Shown in pieces: positions 1 to 11,978 of a DNA stretch of 64,000 nucleotides (its first letter is position 1; each line of letters opens with the position of its first letter). The stretch is taken from NCBI GenBank assembly GCA_946699065.1, contig CAMPDV010000091.1, positions 1 to 64,000 of the forward strand, written 5' to 3'. The stretch is from Loxodes magnus (lineage: Eukaryota; Ciliophora; Karyorelictea; Loxodida; Loxodidae). The position numbers and the translations under genes were made by a program. The notes under the pieces are model-generated. The model made no database searches. It had not been told where the DNA came from and saw only the letters and a list, made by a program, of their open reading frames with translations.

Positions 1-607
1 AGTTTTTTATCCTCAAGGTTCTTTTTTTGCATCTTGAACTTCGCGTATATTAATAACAAATCTAAGTCTTAACTGCCTCGATACTAGAACACTAAGAAAT
101 CTATAATTGCTTAACTAAGGAAACTGTTCAACAAACAAATAAAAGCCTCACAAGCACTTTTAAAAACTGCTTTGATCATACTAAATTCTATTGAGACTAA
201 ACTTAATAATATATCTTCTATATACTCGACTATTCTATTTCTGTCTTAACTTGCTATCGTATATCAAACTAAAGATATTAAATCACCTTTTACCTTTTAT
301 AGTTATTATGTTAAAGCAAACTGTAAAAGAAATTTTAATTATAAGTCTCAGTTAAAATTTACTTTAGCATTTTAAAGTGAAGCTACAATAGCAAACTAGA
401 CTCTTTACCTCTGTAAAAATCATCATTGTTTAAATTATCAAAACTAAAATGTTTATCATAAGGATATACCTTCATATTGTCTAAACTAAAATAGAAAGGT
501 TATAATTAAAGAAATAAGGTAGCTTTATGGTTATAGTAATATAAAAATAGGTTGTTGATTACTAGCTAAATGTATAGTCTAATTATACTAGTTTTATTAT
601 AATTATT
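1..607. other. AT-rich stretch, no gene recognised
   Basis: I see no convincing reading frame here in either strand with the ciliate code. The stretch is rich in short TA-type words and has no tRNA-like or repeat structure that I recognise. Confidence 0.4.
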
Positions 608-1204
608 ATGAATAAGCTTTTACTTAGATATGATAAAAGGATTTAATAATTAAGAGTTATAATGAAAGAATATAAGAGTAAAGAAAGTTACCTAAGATGT
701 CTATAGAGATAATGATAGATACTTAATAAAGAGTTTAATTATTTAATAAAAGGTAGAAATGAAGTAGCTATTAGAAAATAAAGTATAGAGTAAGATAATT
801 TATTTAAAAGCTCTAAAGTAAATTACTAAATATTAGACTAATATACAAATTAAAAAGTTTATTAGAGGATTAAACAGAAAATAATAACTAAATTATCAAA
901 GAATCTTTATCATTACGATGTTACGACTAACTTATAAACAAATTAGAATTGCCTTTAATTATATAAACATTTAGATATAATTATAGAATAACTACGTATC
1001 ATAAATAATATGAGACAAGAATGAGAGTTATAAATGATAGCAGTTACTATAACTAAAAGAAATGTATTTATTACATTAATTAGCAGAGACATAAATAGAA
1101 AGAATGCTAGTTGCTTTTATACAAATAAAGGAAATAGTATGATGATAATTGAAAACTCCAAAGTATTAATAAATTAATTTAGAAACGTAAATATTATATA
1201 ATGA
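608..1204 (+). CDS. weak hypothetical ORF (198 codons)
   Basis: An ATG-initiated frame runs to a TGA at 1202 when TAA/TAG are read as Gln and two internal TGA codons (about 719 and 1022) as Trp. The product is lysine-, asparagine- and isoleucine-rich with charged stretches, and resembles no family I know. Composition is close to what AT-rich non-coding DNA would give, and the TGA-free runs are only about 100 codons, so it may not be a gene. It converges on the large minus-strand gene that ends at 1785. Confidence 0.25.
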
Positions 1205-1784
1205 AATAGTTAGAATTCCTTAAATGAAGAAAGTATTAATAAAAATAATTAGAACTCTTAAGGAGAAATCTACTAATTAAAATAACTTATTTAAGCTTTA
1301 TACTAAGCTACTTATTAAAGATGTATAAGTTTAGTTTAATACATTAAATTGTAATTAACTCTTAGCTCTCTAGAATGTTTATAATAAATAATTGGTTTAA
1401 ACTTTAACTTTTTAGAAATTACAAAATGTTCTTAATATTAAATAACTCATCTATTAAAGCTGCATAGACTATAATGAGCCTTCAGTTATAGAGAATAATT
1501 ATAAATATCTAAATTTGTAAGTTAACTTGCTGTTTATTATCTTTCAAATAATCTAAAGCTAGTTGATTAAATATCTATATTATGTAATACCTTCCAAATA
1601 AATGGTTTATTAAATATACCTTAACTTTACTTGTATAAAAGAACTTAGATTAAGAAGTTGAAGTCTTTCTATTCTGTGCTACTTATTAATCTTTAAAAGT
1701 ATATTTTGAAATAAATTTGATTGCTTATAAAATAGAACTTTACTAGCTAAAAGAGAAAATATAACCAATATTAAAGTTTATAAA
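1205..1784. other. spacer downstream of the 1785-5011 gene
   Basis: No frame here looks better than chance. The minus strand stays free of TGA for a long way, but the translation is an Ile/Phe/Tyr/Leu run typical of AT-rich non-coding sequence. Confidence 0.4.
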
Positions 1785-4700
1785 TCATACTTTCTTCTAA
1801 ACTTCCTAATATTTGTCTTTAGTCTCCTTTTTTATCTACTGCATTCCTAAACTAATTTCCAAGTATTGCTTTATAAATTGGAAGTTCCTTTAAAGGATTA
1901 GTTTGCTTATATTAGCAATGTCTTGCTTTATCTTGCAGATTTAAAAATCGTTGTTGTCTAGAATGTTATCTAAGCGTAAGACGGAGTAAAATGAGTCAGA
2001 TATTCCATCATAAAGATCCTGCATAAAGGCTTACATTATCTTTTACTCTGTAGTTTCCCTTGTAAAAGCTTTTTTATACCTTTTAGAAATCAGTATACTT
2101 TACTTCTTTCAGTAAGTAAATTTAGAGCAATAATATTTATAAGATTGAGGCAAATATTTTTATGTTAGTGATCTAAATCTCCTTAAGACTAAGCTTTAAG
2201 TACTTCTATGGCTTTGCACATGTTTTTTTAACTAGTTAGGTGGAAAGGAAAAAGAAAGTAGTTAGCATTTATAAATTTTAACTGCATAAGAACTTACCTT
2301 TATTAAGATTGTACCTAGGCCACTCTTTACTTTTCAAAAGGGCTAATTAAAAGCGAGTAAACATCATAAAAATCGTTTTGAAATCCATAGGACACAAATT
2401 CAATGACAGTGTTTGGAATTAAGTTAACTTTTTTATTCATTTCTTATATCAGCAAATCAATAATTGCTAATATACTCTACTACAGTTACTTAGATTGAGC
2501 TTCATCTTTTCATTCGAAATTTATTTCTTTGCTAATAGCTTTACTATACCCTTACTTTCCTTATGCTTTGCTTTCCTATATTGCTACAAGAGGATAAAAG
2601 TTGGCTTTTTCATCAATTAACTTATGCAAGCATACTTCTTCAAATATGGACTAGATTCAGTTTAAAGCATTATAGCTCCTTTGTTTGTAAACTTATTTAT
2701 AAAGTAAGCTGTTTGTCCTGCTTATTTTTAATATTTCTCTTAAGCTTTGAGTATTTTAGTCATTCCATTAATTTAAAGGACTTGAGCCATTTGAATCACT
2801 TTTATCTTAAGAACCAAATAAAAGTCAACTAGGTGAGTGTGATTATAACTTCTTTTAATTATCTTCTACATTTAACTAATTCTATTATTCACTCAGCTGC
2901 TTAGTCTTTACTATTTCTTAAGGGTTTTTTGTATTTTTTTGCCTTATTTTATAAATGTGAGTATTATCTAAACTTTACTATTTTAGAAGTTTTTTGCCTA
3001 GTTAGCAAAGCAATAATTTTTAAAACTTTCCTCCAAATAAGGAATGATAACTATTTGAGTTTTAGTTGGAATTTGTTAATTAGACTTCTGACTATTTTGA
3101 ATGAGTTTTAATTTTAGTACTTTACTAATTAAGTATTTAGTCTAAAGTATACTTAATTGTTTTTTATAAATGCTTACTGTGAAGTTCTTTCTTTTTGAGG
3201 GCTAAGTTATATTAATCTGATTCATCCAAATCAGATTATTTTTTTAGTAAAGGAGTGTCTATTTCTTGAAATTGAATATTCCTAATAAGAGTTAATTTTT
3301 ACTTTTTGAACTATTTTCTGAAATTATTACTTTTATCATTAAGACTCAAGATAGAAGAGTTTGCTTCAGTATTAGTCTAAGATACTGAGTTATCGTTTTA
3401 TTCAGCTTATACTATTTTTATTTTAATTAGTTTTTCCTAATCTTTATCTGTTCTATTTTATTCTACCTTCATTTAAGGTATTATAGATGGTAAAAGCTCA
3501 GATGTAATAGTTTTTTTAGGATACTGCAAACTAAAATTTAAATATTGACTAGATGTATTTTTAGGATTTATGACAGATTATTCTAATGCTAAGTTAATTT
3601 ATTCTTGGAATTCATTTAAAAGTGTACTTATGTTTGGTAGGTTTTGTTTTTTATTAGTTTAGGTTTTAAAATTAGTACTTTTTAGAATGGGAGATTATGA
3701 GTAATTGTCTTTTTCGTTGTAAGTCTAAGGTGATTCTGAACTTCCTTCTAATTCTTTCATTGAGTTTTAATTTAATTATGTGAAGACATCTAGTTTAAGG
3801 TCTCTCATTTTACTTTTCTCAGTCTTTTAATAATTTCTTTTCTCTATTTATATTTCTTAGCTAATTTAACTTTTACGTTTTTAAGTGATTTATTGATCTT
3901 ATAATTAAGGTATTTATTACTGGTTTTGCTTTTATTAGGAAACTTTAATTTATTTTAGCTTCACATGTTCATTTAGAATGACTTAGTGTTGCTTTTATTT
4001 AGTCTCACTATTATCCTTTAAGCTGTTTTTAGTCTTAGCTGGTTATAAAATATTTTCCTTTAACTATGTTTTGTTAATAATTTCATGGATCGTATCAAGG
4101 TTTCCCTTTAATAAGTTATCATTCTAAGTAGTAATTTTCTTTTAATTATTGGAAAATGATTTAGATAAATCCTGTTTACTAGAATACCTAATGATGCTTA
4201 GATGATTAGCTTATATCTGCAAGTCATTAATATTTTAGTTTGCTTAGTTTTAGCTTTTGTAATTTCACTTTTTATTATTCTTACCATTTTGTTGCTTATT
4301 TCAACCCTATGGAGATTCATTAGCACATTCGCTTTGCTTTTAGCACTTTTACATCTTTTTCTTAAAATTGCTGAAGTCCAAAGAAGCTTAGATACTAACT
4401 CTATTAATTTAGCTTCTTTTACAAGTGTTGGAATATTACGATTCTTAATGATCAATTGCAATGGGACTTAAGGAGTAATCCTATAATGAGGAATCAAATG
4501 TTAAGTTTTGCTGAGATTTTATCTCCTAAGGGGAACTTTTTTCACCTAGATAACTAAGTCTAGGTTTGATCTTCTGATATGACAATTATTTGATGCTCTA
4601 CAAATCATTAAATTAGGTATTTTCCAGGGATGTTTCTTCTAACTTTAGAGCTGGTTTTTGTAATAAATACAAAGATTAGTCTAAGTTAGCGTTTGAAGAT

Positions 4701-5011
4701 AACTTTTAGGCTGCTTTGAACTTAAGTTAAGGAAGACTAGCATTTTTAGTAATCTTTCTTTAAGGAATTTGGCTTAGTTTAATAGCTTCGATAGTAAGTA
4801 AATTTTAGGTTTTCTATTTATTTTAGCTGTTACTAAGGATGCTTTAATCTGCAAAGCTTTTGGATAACTAGTTTTTAGAAGATTTCAGTTTTGCTTCTGA
4901 AGGACTTAGCATAGTTGCTTTGGTATTTAAATTTAGTTAATTTTCTTTAGATTTGGATGGTGATATTTGCAGTTAATGGTCGCTTATACGAAATTAGCTT
5001 GCTAAGTTCAT
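1785..5011 (-). CDS. large Q/S-rich protein of unknown function, paralogue of the gene at 63229-64000
   Basis: The start is the ATG at 5009-5011 and the stop the TGA at 1785-1787, about 1047 aa. The first ~800 residues are low-complexity Ser/Gln/Asn/Lys-rich, likely disordered. The last ~250 form a more ordered region that aligns with the partial gene at the right window edge. The alignment fixes the frames, two introns (2232-2297, 66 nt; 2019-2034, 16 nt) and the end, because both copies stop at a TGA within a few residues. Four or more internal TGA codons read as Trp; one aligns opposite a non-Trp residue in the paralogue. The frame balances only if one A is dropped from a 7-A run (2223-2229). 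I do not recognise the family. It lies head to tail with nothing obvious; the next gene upstream is also minus. Confidence 0.75.
2019..2034 (-). other. 16-nt intron
   Basis: On the coding strand it begins GTAAG and ends TGCAG. Removing it joins two frames that are both conserved in the paralogue, where a 22-nt intron (63457-63478) sits at the same site. Introns this short are known only from a few lineages, ciliates among them. Confidence 0.8.
2232..2297 (-). other. 66-nt intron with polypyrimidine tract
   Basis: Coding strand GTAAGT donor, a GCTAAC branch-like motif, a long pyrimidine tract and a CTAG acceptor. The paralogue has a 59-nt intron (63684-63742) at the same place. Confidence 0.75.
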
Positions 5012-5225
5012 ATCTAGCTAGTGCATATTTATTAGCTTAAATGAATTAATTTATAAATGGCTCTAATTAGCGGCTTTTAAAAAGGGACTTTAAATATGAG
5101 ACGCTAAATTTGAGTAAATAGGAAAAAGAGAGATTTAGTAAGATAGTTAGATAAGTAATTGATTCATAATTACTGTAGAATAATTAAAATATATGGAAGA
5201 GTGCTAGTAAGCTAATTAGAGTAGT

Positions 5226-5760
5226 ATGAAATGCTTATCCTGCTAAGTAGCTTAATAACCTTTATTATATTAGCTTATACTGCTATTACCCTTTATAACC
5301 AACTTAGGGCACTTTTACATTCATTAAAGCTAAATTAAGAGAAATTAATTAAGCTAAGCTTTTATCACATTAGTAGCTAAACTAGGTTACTATTCACTAA
5401 GTTTTAATGTGTCTATTGTTTTCAGATCATTTGTGGATAACTATAAGACTGATGAAGAAAAAGCCCTTTATATGAAAGTTAGATTTCTATTATTTTATAA
5501 AGGATAAGTTAAGAAGCTAAATATAGCCTCGACTATTTGTATCTATCAGTCGATATTAAGAAAAAGAATAATTATTAAAGATCAGTTAGTAGCTAGATAA
5601 GTTAACAACATCAGTACAAATTAAATTTCATACCTTATATATAAAAATCTACATTGGTATATTAATCTAGTTAATTGCTTTTAACCTATATATATTTAAA
5701 TAAAACTTAGGGTAATTAAAACTAAATCAATTTTATTATTTATTATCTTAAGTCTGAATG
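5226..5760 (+). CDS. possible ORF convergent with the SGNH-EEP gene
   Basis: An ATG frame stays open from 5226 into the 3' end of the next gene. Its central part (about 5433-5560) is charged and protein-like, with an Asp-Glu-Glu-Lys-Ala-Leu-Tyr-Met-Lys core, while the ends look like AT-rich filler. No stop was found before the convergent gene. It could be an exon of an unrecognised gene or chance. Confidence 0.22.
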
Positions 5761-5771
5761 CTTCAAAAAGA

Positions 5772-7367
5772 TCACTGAAACTAAAACTAAGCAAAGAGAC
5801 CCAAATGATCACTAATAGTTGTAGCATTATTTTCCATTTCTTAGATCTTTTCTATGCTTATTTTCAATCCTTTCTAATTTTTCTAGTTTATGCTAGCTTT
5901 ATCTGACTACTAAATTTAATTTTCCTACTGTTAAACTGCTTCTTTTGACTAGTTTTCATTTGGTTATTTAGAAACTTCAATGACTTCTTGCCCAATAATT
6001 TAAATATTAATAGGTCTGAATAAGTTGTTGTAGGTCATTAATATTCTATCAGGTCTCCATGGAGGATAGTATTAATCAAACTAGGTAAATGCTTTATCTT
6101 CTGGATTTAATAGTTTCTAAACATCTTGATATTTATACCACTCTATATAGTTTTCTTCAGGGTATCCATCACCAAAATTGAAATCTCCCATGAAAAAGGA
6201 GGTATCATATTGACTTAAGATTCTTTAAATATCCATCAGCTAATCAATTCTTATTTTCTCACTCTTTTCAAGGCTTTCTAAATGACTAGTTGAGATTACT
6301 ATTTCATTATCTCTTATCTTGAACACCAGAAATAAAAAAGTTCTGCTCATAATAGTATTTAGCTAATATTCAAAAATGCTGCTCTAAAACTTCTTCTTAA
6401 AAAGAATTTTGCAGCCATAATGTTCTATTTAGTTACCTGATATAAAGTAATTGCTTTGAATGAACTCGCTTTCTTATATTATATCTAGAGCAGATTAAGT
6501 AACTTCCTGTAGGCATACAAAGTCAGCGTCATATTTTTGAATATTATTGATTAAATGTAGCGTTCTGTTCCTCTAATTAAAGGGGGAAAATCAAATATTC
6601 CAAGTTATTATTTTTATTTCTTGCTAAAGTTCCGAATTTTTAACTACGAGATGATTTTATGTTTTCCATTAGCCTTTCTAATTCTCTTGCTTCTGACTTT
6701 AGAATTAAGTAAATCCCACATTAATAAGACTTAAACTTCCAGCCTATTAAGCAGCTTTTTATTGACTTAGTATTTCCTCGTTAATTATAAGAGTTGCTAT
6801 TTATTCTCCGAAGTGCTAATATCCAGCTTTACTAAAATGTATGTTATCTGATCACAATTCTATTTCCTAGATACTCATTAGTTTACATAGATCAAAGAAT
6901 CAGTGCTTATTAGGGTTAGATTAGCAAAATATCTTTAACTAAGAATTAATGAATTACCTTCCTTCTAAATGAAACTAGTTGTTTTTTATACAAAGTAAAT
7001 AAGGTATTGAAATGCATATTGTCTTCATTCCTTTTCTGCTACATACTTTATGCAGTTCTATTATATTTCTAAGAGTCTCTTCCTTGCTTATTCTATACCC
7101 TAGATCATTTGTTCCTGCTAGTATTAACACTAAATCGAAGCTAGTTTTTAACTAATCCTCAAGCCTTTCTTTCATAGTCTAAGCTAAGTCTCCACTCTTA
7201 CCATTAGTAATAACTTTAACTTAATATTTCTATTTTAGTATTTCTTCCATTCAGCTAGAGTAAGGATAATCTTAGTCAGCTTCAGAATTCAAGCCAGCAG
7301 TCAAAGAATCTCCAAAGCATAAGATTTTCTTAATTTTATTATTTAATTTTATCTATTTATTACCCAT
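5772..7367 (-). CDS. SGNH/GDSL hydrolase fused to an endonuclease/exonuclease/phosphatase-family enzyme
   Basis: One uninterrupted 531-aa frame, ATG at 7365-7367 to TGA at 5772-5774. Residues ~14-205 are an SGNH hydrolase: GDS block with Ser21, GTND block (85-88), and a block V with Asp174 and His177, so a complete Ser-Asp-His set for ester hydrolysis. Residues ~250-531 are an EEP-fold phosphodiesterase/nuclease, nearest in flavour to the TDP2-like branch: LQEV metal Glu288, His362, GDFN (394-397), RPDRI (438-442) and the terminal SDH (519-521). Both catalytic sets look intact. Internal TGA codons encode Trp39, Trp156, Trp172 and Trp259, the last within the family's Asn-x-Trp-Phe motif. No signal peptide is visible. 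Substrates cannot be inferred; a joint role on lipid or nucleic-acid esters is only a guess. Confidence 0.9.
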
Positions 7368-7477
7368 CTATTTATAGCTAGCTAATTTTAATTTATATAT
7401 CTAAAATTTAATTTTATATATCTAGAAATTTAAAATAATCAACAGAAAGGAAGAAGCAAATTTTTAATTTTCAGATT

Positions 7478-7801
7478 ATGCCTATAAAATTTAGAAAGTT
7501 GTCTAGTTTGATTTAAGATCATTATAAAAAATATCTGGATGATTATAAGCCTGGGAGGACTTGAAGTTAATAGTTATGAAATTTTAATTTCTCATTAAGA
7601 TTCCTTTTTTCAGAAAACTGTCAACAAAAAAATTCCATTATATTCATTAAGGGATAGTTAAAAGTAGAAAAGGTTAGAACATAGCTTTCTGAATAGATAT
7701 TTCTTTAATCATTAATAATTATAAGCTATACTATATACGAATTTACTAATATCCCTCCCAGCATCAACTTATTATCATCAGTCATACTAGGATTTTAGTG
7801 A
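7478..7801 (+). CDS. weak small ORF divergent from the SGNH-EEP gene
   Basis: ATG at 7478. The first 28 codons are basic and protein-like, then come TGA codons at 7562 and a few codons later. Read as Trp they extend the frame to a TGA at 7799 (107 aa); read as stop they give a 28-aa peptide. It lies about 110 bases from the divergent neighbour's start. No family recognised. Confidence 0.28.
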
Positions 7802-9170
7802 TTTATCAACTTTTCTCTTTCTTTTGCCCAGCATTCGTAACTCAAGCAATATAATTAATAGCTTTTTCTATATGTAAATTAAAGTTATTTATATGATCAC
7901 TTCATTTCTAATCTTAACTAGTTGGATTAATAGCAAATTGGTACAAGTAATTAAACAATACAGCTGCTTCACTCTAAGTTAGGAGTAAGCTAAAATTAAA
8001 CTTAAAAGAATATCTCAATTTATTAGAAGTAGACTTAAGGGTTTTTTCTACAAGCTGTACAAAATTAGATTCTTAACTAAGTAAAAAAGATTTACCAAGA
8101 ATTGAGGGGAACACTATTTATAAAAATAAAGCAGGGGGAAATGTGGAAAAAAACCTTAAAATATTAGAATAATTTAAAGGATTATGGTAAGTAATAACTT
8201 TATATATATCACACTGTTTTAATTTAAGATACTTAGAAATTTAATTAGTTAGAAAACCATTTTTATGAAAGAATCAAGCAAAAAAGACAAAAGACAAATA
8301 AAATCTAAAAAGCTACTAAAAAAACTGACAATATTTATAATAAAAGTTCAACTTAAATGATAAAATTAAGGGATGAAAATTAGATTTCATTTAGATTAAA
8401 AAAGGAAAATGTTTAAAATAACTGGAATTAGAAAATTTTAAATTAATAGCTATAATCTTTTTGTTTATCTTATTAAATCATCAAATAGAAATGCTGCAAA
8501 CCTTTAGAGGCTTAATAAGTAATAAATTTTGGATTATAGAGATGAAAATATGGCTAAGACTTAGAATTGATAAAGTTAAAAGCGATCTTAAACCTTTTTA
8601 TATCGTTCTTGTCGAATAAAATAAACTGGAAAATGTCCATTTAATAGAGTGGAGGGCAGTTTTTAGTAATTTATCTTTGAAATAAATTAGCGTAAACTTG
8701 TTAACATTGACACATTTAAAAATTTCATCTATTTAAGTATATATCAAAAGCATTATTTTATCTTCGAATTATTACAAAACCATAGATAAAAGTTATGAAG
8801 CACTGAGTTTTTTCATTTCCTCTCTAAAAGAAGTATATTTCTCCCTCTTAATCTTTTTTTTCTGAAATAGCCAGGCAGAAGAACCATAATATTAGCTTGA
8901 TATCGTTATCTTTAATATATATAAAAAATTAGATTGATAAAAATGCTCATATAAGAAGGAAATGACAAGTAGAATCTTCTTAAGTAAAGCTCTTAACTAA
9001 GAAAAATAAAGGAATAAGTTAAAAACTATCTTACACTAAAGCAAGAAAAAGTGTCTTGCTACTTATTTTCTATCTTCGAATTTCATATTTATACCTTTTA
9101 TATTTATACCTTTTATACCAATCGAAATAGTAACTTGCTATAAATCTACCCATCTAAACTACAAAATACC
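7802..9170. other. 1.4 kb without a recognised gene
   Basis: AT-rich sequence with frequent TGA/TCA in all frames I tried. A small 15-base tandem duplication of a TTTATACC-type unit lies at about 9088-9120. No RNA gene was seen. Confidence 0.4.
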
Positions 9171-9614
9171 TCAAATCAAATAATCAAAGGACTAAACTTT
9201 TAAATTAATTATCTGGCTTGCAAGCTGTATTATTATATAAGCTAGTTATAAGCCAATTTAATTTAAAATTATTTGATTTATTAGTTGTATACATTAGCTT
9301 GTTGTATAGCACAATTATAGTTTATTAATTGCAATGCTTATCTTTACTTGTGCTTAGTTTTCTTTCTTTTTAATATCTTATTTAATGCCACCTTGACATC
9401 CTCTTTATCCCTAGATTTCTTAAATTGCTAATAGCGAAGTTTAGTGAAGTTTCTTTACCTTATTTGAGAATGCTGAAACACTTAACTCCTTTTATCTTTG
9501 CTTGATTGGATGCACTTTTAATTTTTCTATGGGGTATGAAAATATTATCGCACTATATTAGCCCTTATTTGCTTTACCACTTTCTCCCTTTTCAATTATT
9601 AGTAAGTAACTCAT
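9171..9614 (-). CDS. small hypothetical protein (147 aa)
   Basis: ATG at 9612-9614, TGA at 9171-9173, with no internal TGA in 147 codons. The first ~100 residues are basic and soluble-looking, with a Gly/Ser/Lys-rich start and a Lys/Gln-rich middle. The last third is hydrophobic filler and may be mis-read 3' sequence or contain an unseen intron. I do not recognise it. Confidence 0.4.
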
Positions 9615-10871
9615 AAAATCCAGATTACATAAAGGTATAAAGACAAATAAATAATTACAAAATGTAAGATAATAGCTAATAAAGTAGAAAAAAGCTAATG
9701 AAGGAAATATAAAAAAGACAACATACTAACTTAAATAGGTATTACTCTAACTTTAGCCTATCCATCTTAAAAGAAGATTTATCTAACCTCAAAAGCAAAT
9801 AACTTAAGGTATAAAGACTTTGTCAAATTAAGCCTAAAGAATATTTAAGTCTAGCACAATTTAAATAATTAAGTAGTCTACAAAGCAACGTGAAAATTTA
9901 CAAGAAGGTAATCAATAATCCAAAAGCACTTAATAGGCAATTCGAAGCTAGTTGCATAACTTTCTTAAGCTTAAATTTATTTCCTTGAGAGCTTGAAGTT
10001 AGATCAATAATATTTGTAAACTTAAGGCAAGCATCTCTTTTTCACGAGCTTATCATATTAATTGATTATCTATTTATGTATTTTTAAGATTTCTAACTAT
10101 TGAATAATACTTCCAGCTAAGCTAGAAAGCATCAAATGCTATTTTAATTTTTTAAAGAAAAAGGATATAGATAAAAATAATAACTCAATCAACAAAATTG
10201 AAAACTCAGATTGTGCAATATAGCATAAAGAAAAACGTAATACGACTAGTATCTTATTATTGAATTTTATAAGTTAATTATAAAATCTTTCCACTGAAGC
10301 AAGGTTATAATGTTGTGCATAATTTGCCTTAGCGAATATAAAGGAGAAAAGAGGTAAACTATATAATTTAAATATTCAATTATTATTTTAATGAGTTCTA
10401 TTGATATTTTTACTCTTACAATTTCTTTAAAAAGTGAATATTTAAACAGGAAATAATAGTGAGTAATCTGTTTGCTTTATATAAGGTTTAATATAGACCT
10501 TGGAGTAAAGGAAGTTATTGAACTAGAATTAAATAATTAGATACAAAAGGCTTAACTTAATTTTTATGAAGGCTAAGAGATAAAAACTTTTGAAAGTTGG
10601 CTATTAAGTAATCAGGATATAAGTAAAATAAGCAAGGAGGTAAAAATATAATTAATAGTAATTCAAATATTCATTTGTTCATAAACTAGCTTTGATAATT
10701 ATACCTAGATTCTATCAAAATAAATTGGGGTAGTTTATTGATTATGATATAACAGCTTGCCCAAACCTCCTTTAGAGCTTGTTTTGGATTAATTTGGAGG
10801 TTTATTAGCTTGTCATTATATGCAAACAGTATTTATTCACATGATTTTCTTATTTATAATTTTTTGCTTAT
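9615..10871. other. 1.25 kb without a recognised gene
   Basis: No reading frame or structured repeat that I could support. It probably includes the promoter of the minus-strand ORF starting at 9614 and of the plus-strand ORF at 10872. Confidence 0.4.
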
Positions 10872-11978
10872 ATGCTAAAGGTATAAATGACTCTCCATGA
10901 TGAAAGTCATGATTTTGCTTTTCTAAATGCAAAATTAGATCTTTCAAGCCATGGATACTACTGGGAGCTTTTATTTGATGTTAATTACACTTTTGAATGC
11001 TTTAACAAGTTTAAATAAATAGCTACTCTTTATTCAAGCAATCAGCTTTAATAAATCTCTATATAAACTCTTAAACTCCTTTAGGTTTTAAACCTTAATT
11101 GAATACACCTTCTCTATAAATTTAGGTATACGATCTATGAAATACAGGTTACTCGTAAGAAAGAGCTATGCAGAGTTAATTAAACTTTAGCTCATAAAGG
11201 AGTAAAATATCTATCAAGCGTATATAAATAGACTAGCTTGAAAGTAGTTTATAAATAAAAGGCTTTCGAAAATTAATAAAGCTCATTTTAATCGCTAAAG
11301 CTAGGCACTCTAAAACGTGTCATTCTCAAATCTAATTTCTACTAGATTATTGATAAAGCATATACTCTTGTATTTAGCTTCTTGAAGATGCTAATGATAT
11401 AAGAGTCTAAATTTAATTTTTAGTTAAAATTTCTAACCAAAAAGTTAATTTTATTTAAGAAGAAAACAAACTTCATGCAAAGGAAAAAAACTATCGGCAG
11501 AAACCAGAAGAAGGTTACTAAAGAATAAATTTAGATACATAAAGTACCAAGAGAATTGACTTTCTGGTTGATTTTTGTTTCGTAGTAGAAAACGTTAAAT
11601 ACTTTGATTCTAGTAATCAATTTATAAAGAGTTATTTGTACTTTTAGTAAAGCTAATAACTCTAGTTATTAAGAGTAATTTAAAGAATAAATTAAGACTA
11701 AACGATAATAATTATTGCTAGTCTTGCATTAGAAAAAAGGCAAGTCTGGGCTTCTAAGTTTATATAGATAAAACGAACAGTAGATCACTATAAGTTGTAT
11801 AGAGAAGCTAAAATAAAAGGGCTAAGAGTATTTAGGTAAGACATAGAAGGTATTTAAAGATAAAGGGATAAATGTTTATAAAGTAGTTAATTTTAATTTA
11901 ATTGATTATAAATATACAAATAATGTAGCGCATATACGAATATAATTGTGGAAACAGAAGCAGAACTATTAAGCTTGA
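10872..11978 (+). CDS. hypothetical ORF just upstream of the guanylyl cyclase gene
   Basis: Starts at ATG 10872 (a second in-frame ATG is at 10887) and stays open to TGA 11976 with one internal TGA (11099). The first ~60 residues are the most protein-like, with mixed acidic, aromatic and His-containing sequence; the rest is Lys/Gln/Leu-rich. Its 3' end overlaps the start of the cyclase ORF by 56 bases in another frame, which is odd for a eukaryote. So either the true end is earlier (perhaps the TGA at 11099), or it is a 5' exon joined to the cyclase by an intron I did not find. Confidence 0.35.

Noticed and set aside
1950-2220. A second frame in the 1785-5011 gene that also reads protein-like
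   Set aside because: Comparison with the paralogue at 63229-64000 puts the differences at third positions of the other frame.
4288-4320. A 20-nt GTGCTAAT...CCATAG intron in the 1785-5011 gene
   Set aside because: It would join two frames, but reading TGA as Trp keeps the original frame open for hundreds more codons, so no intron is needed.
4202-4471. Standard-code open frames at 4198-4471 on both strands
   Set aside because: They are shadows. The same bases read in another minus frame as part of the long Q/S-rich protein, whose frame continues far beyond with conserved sequence.
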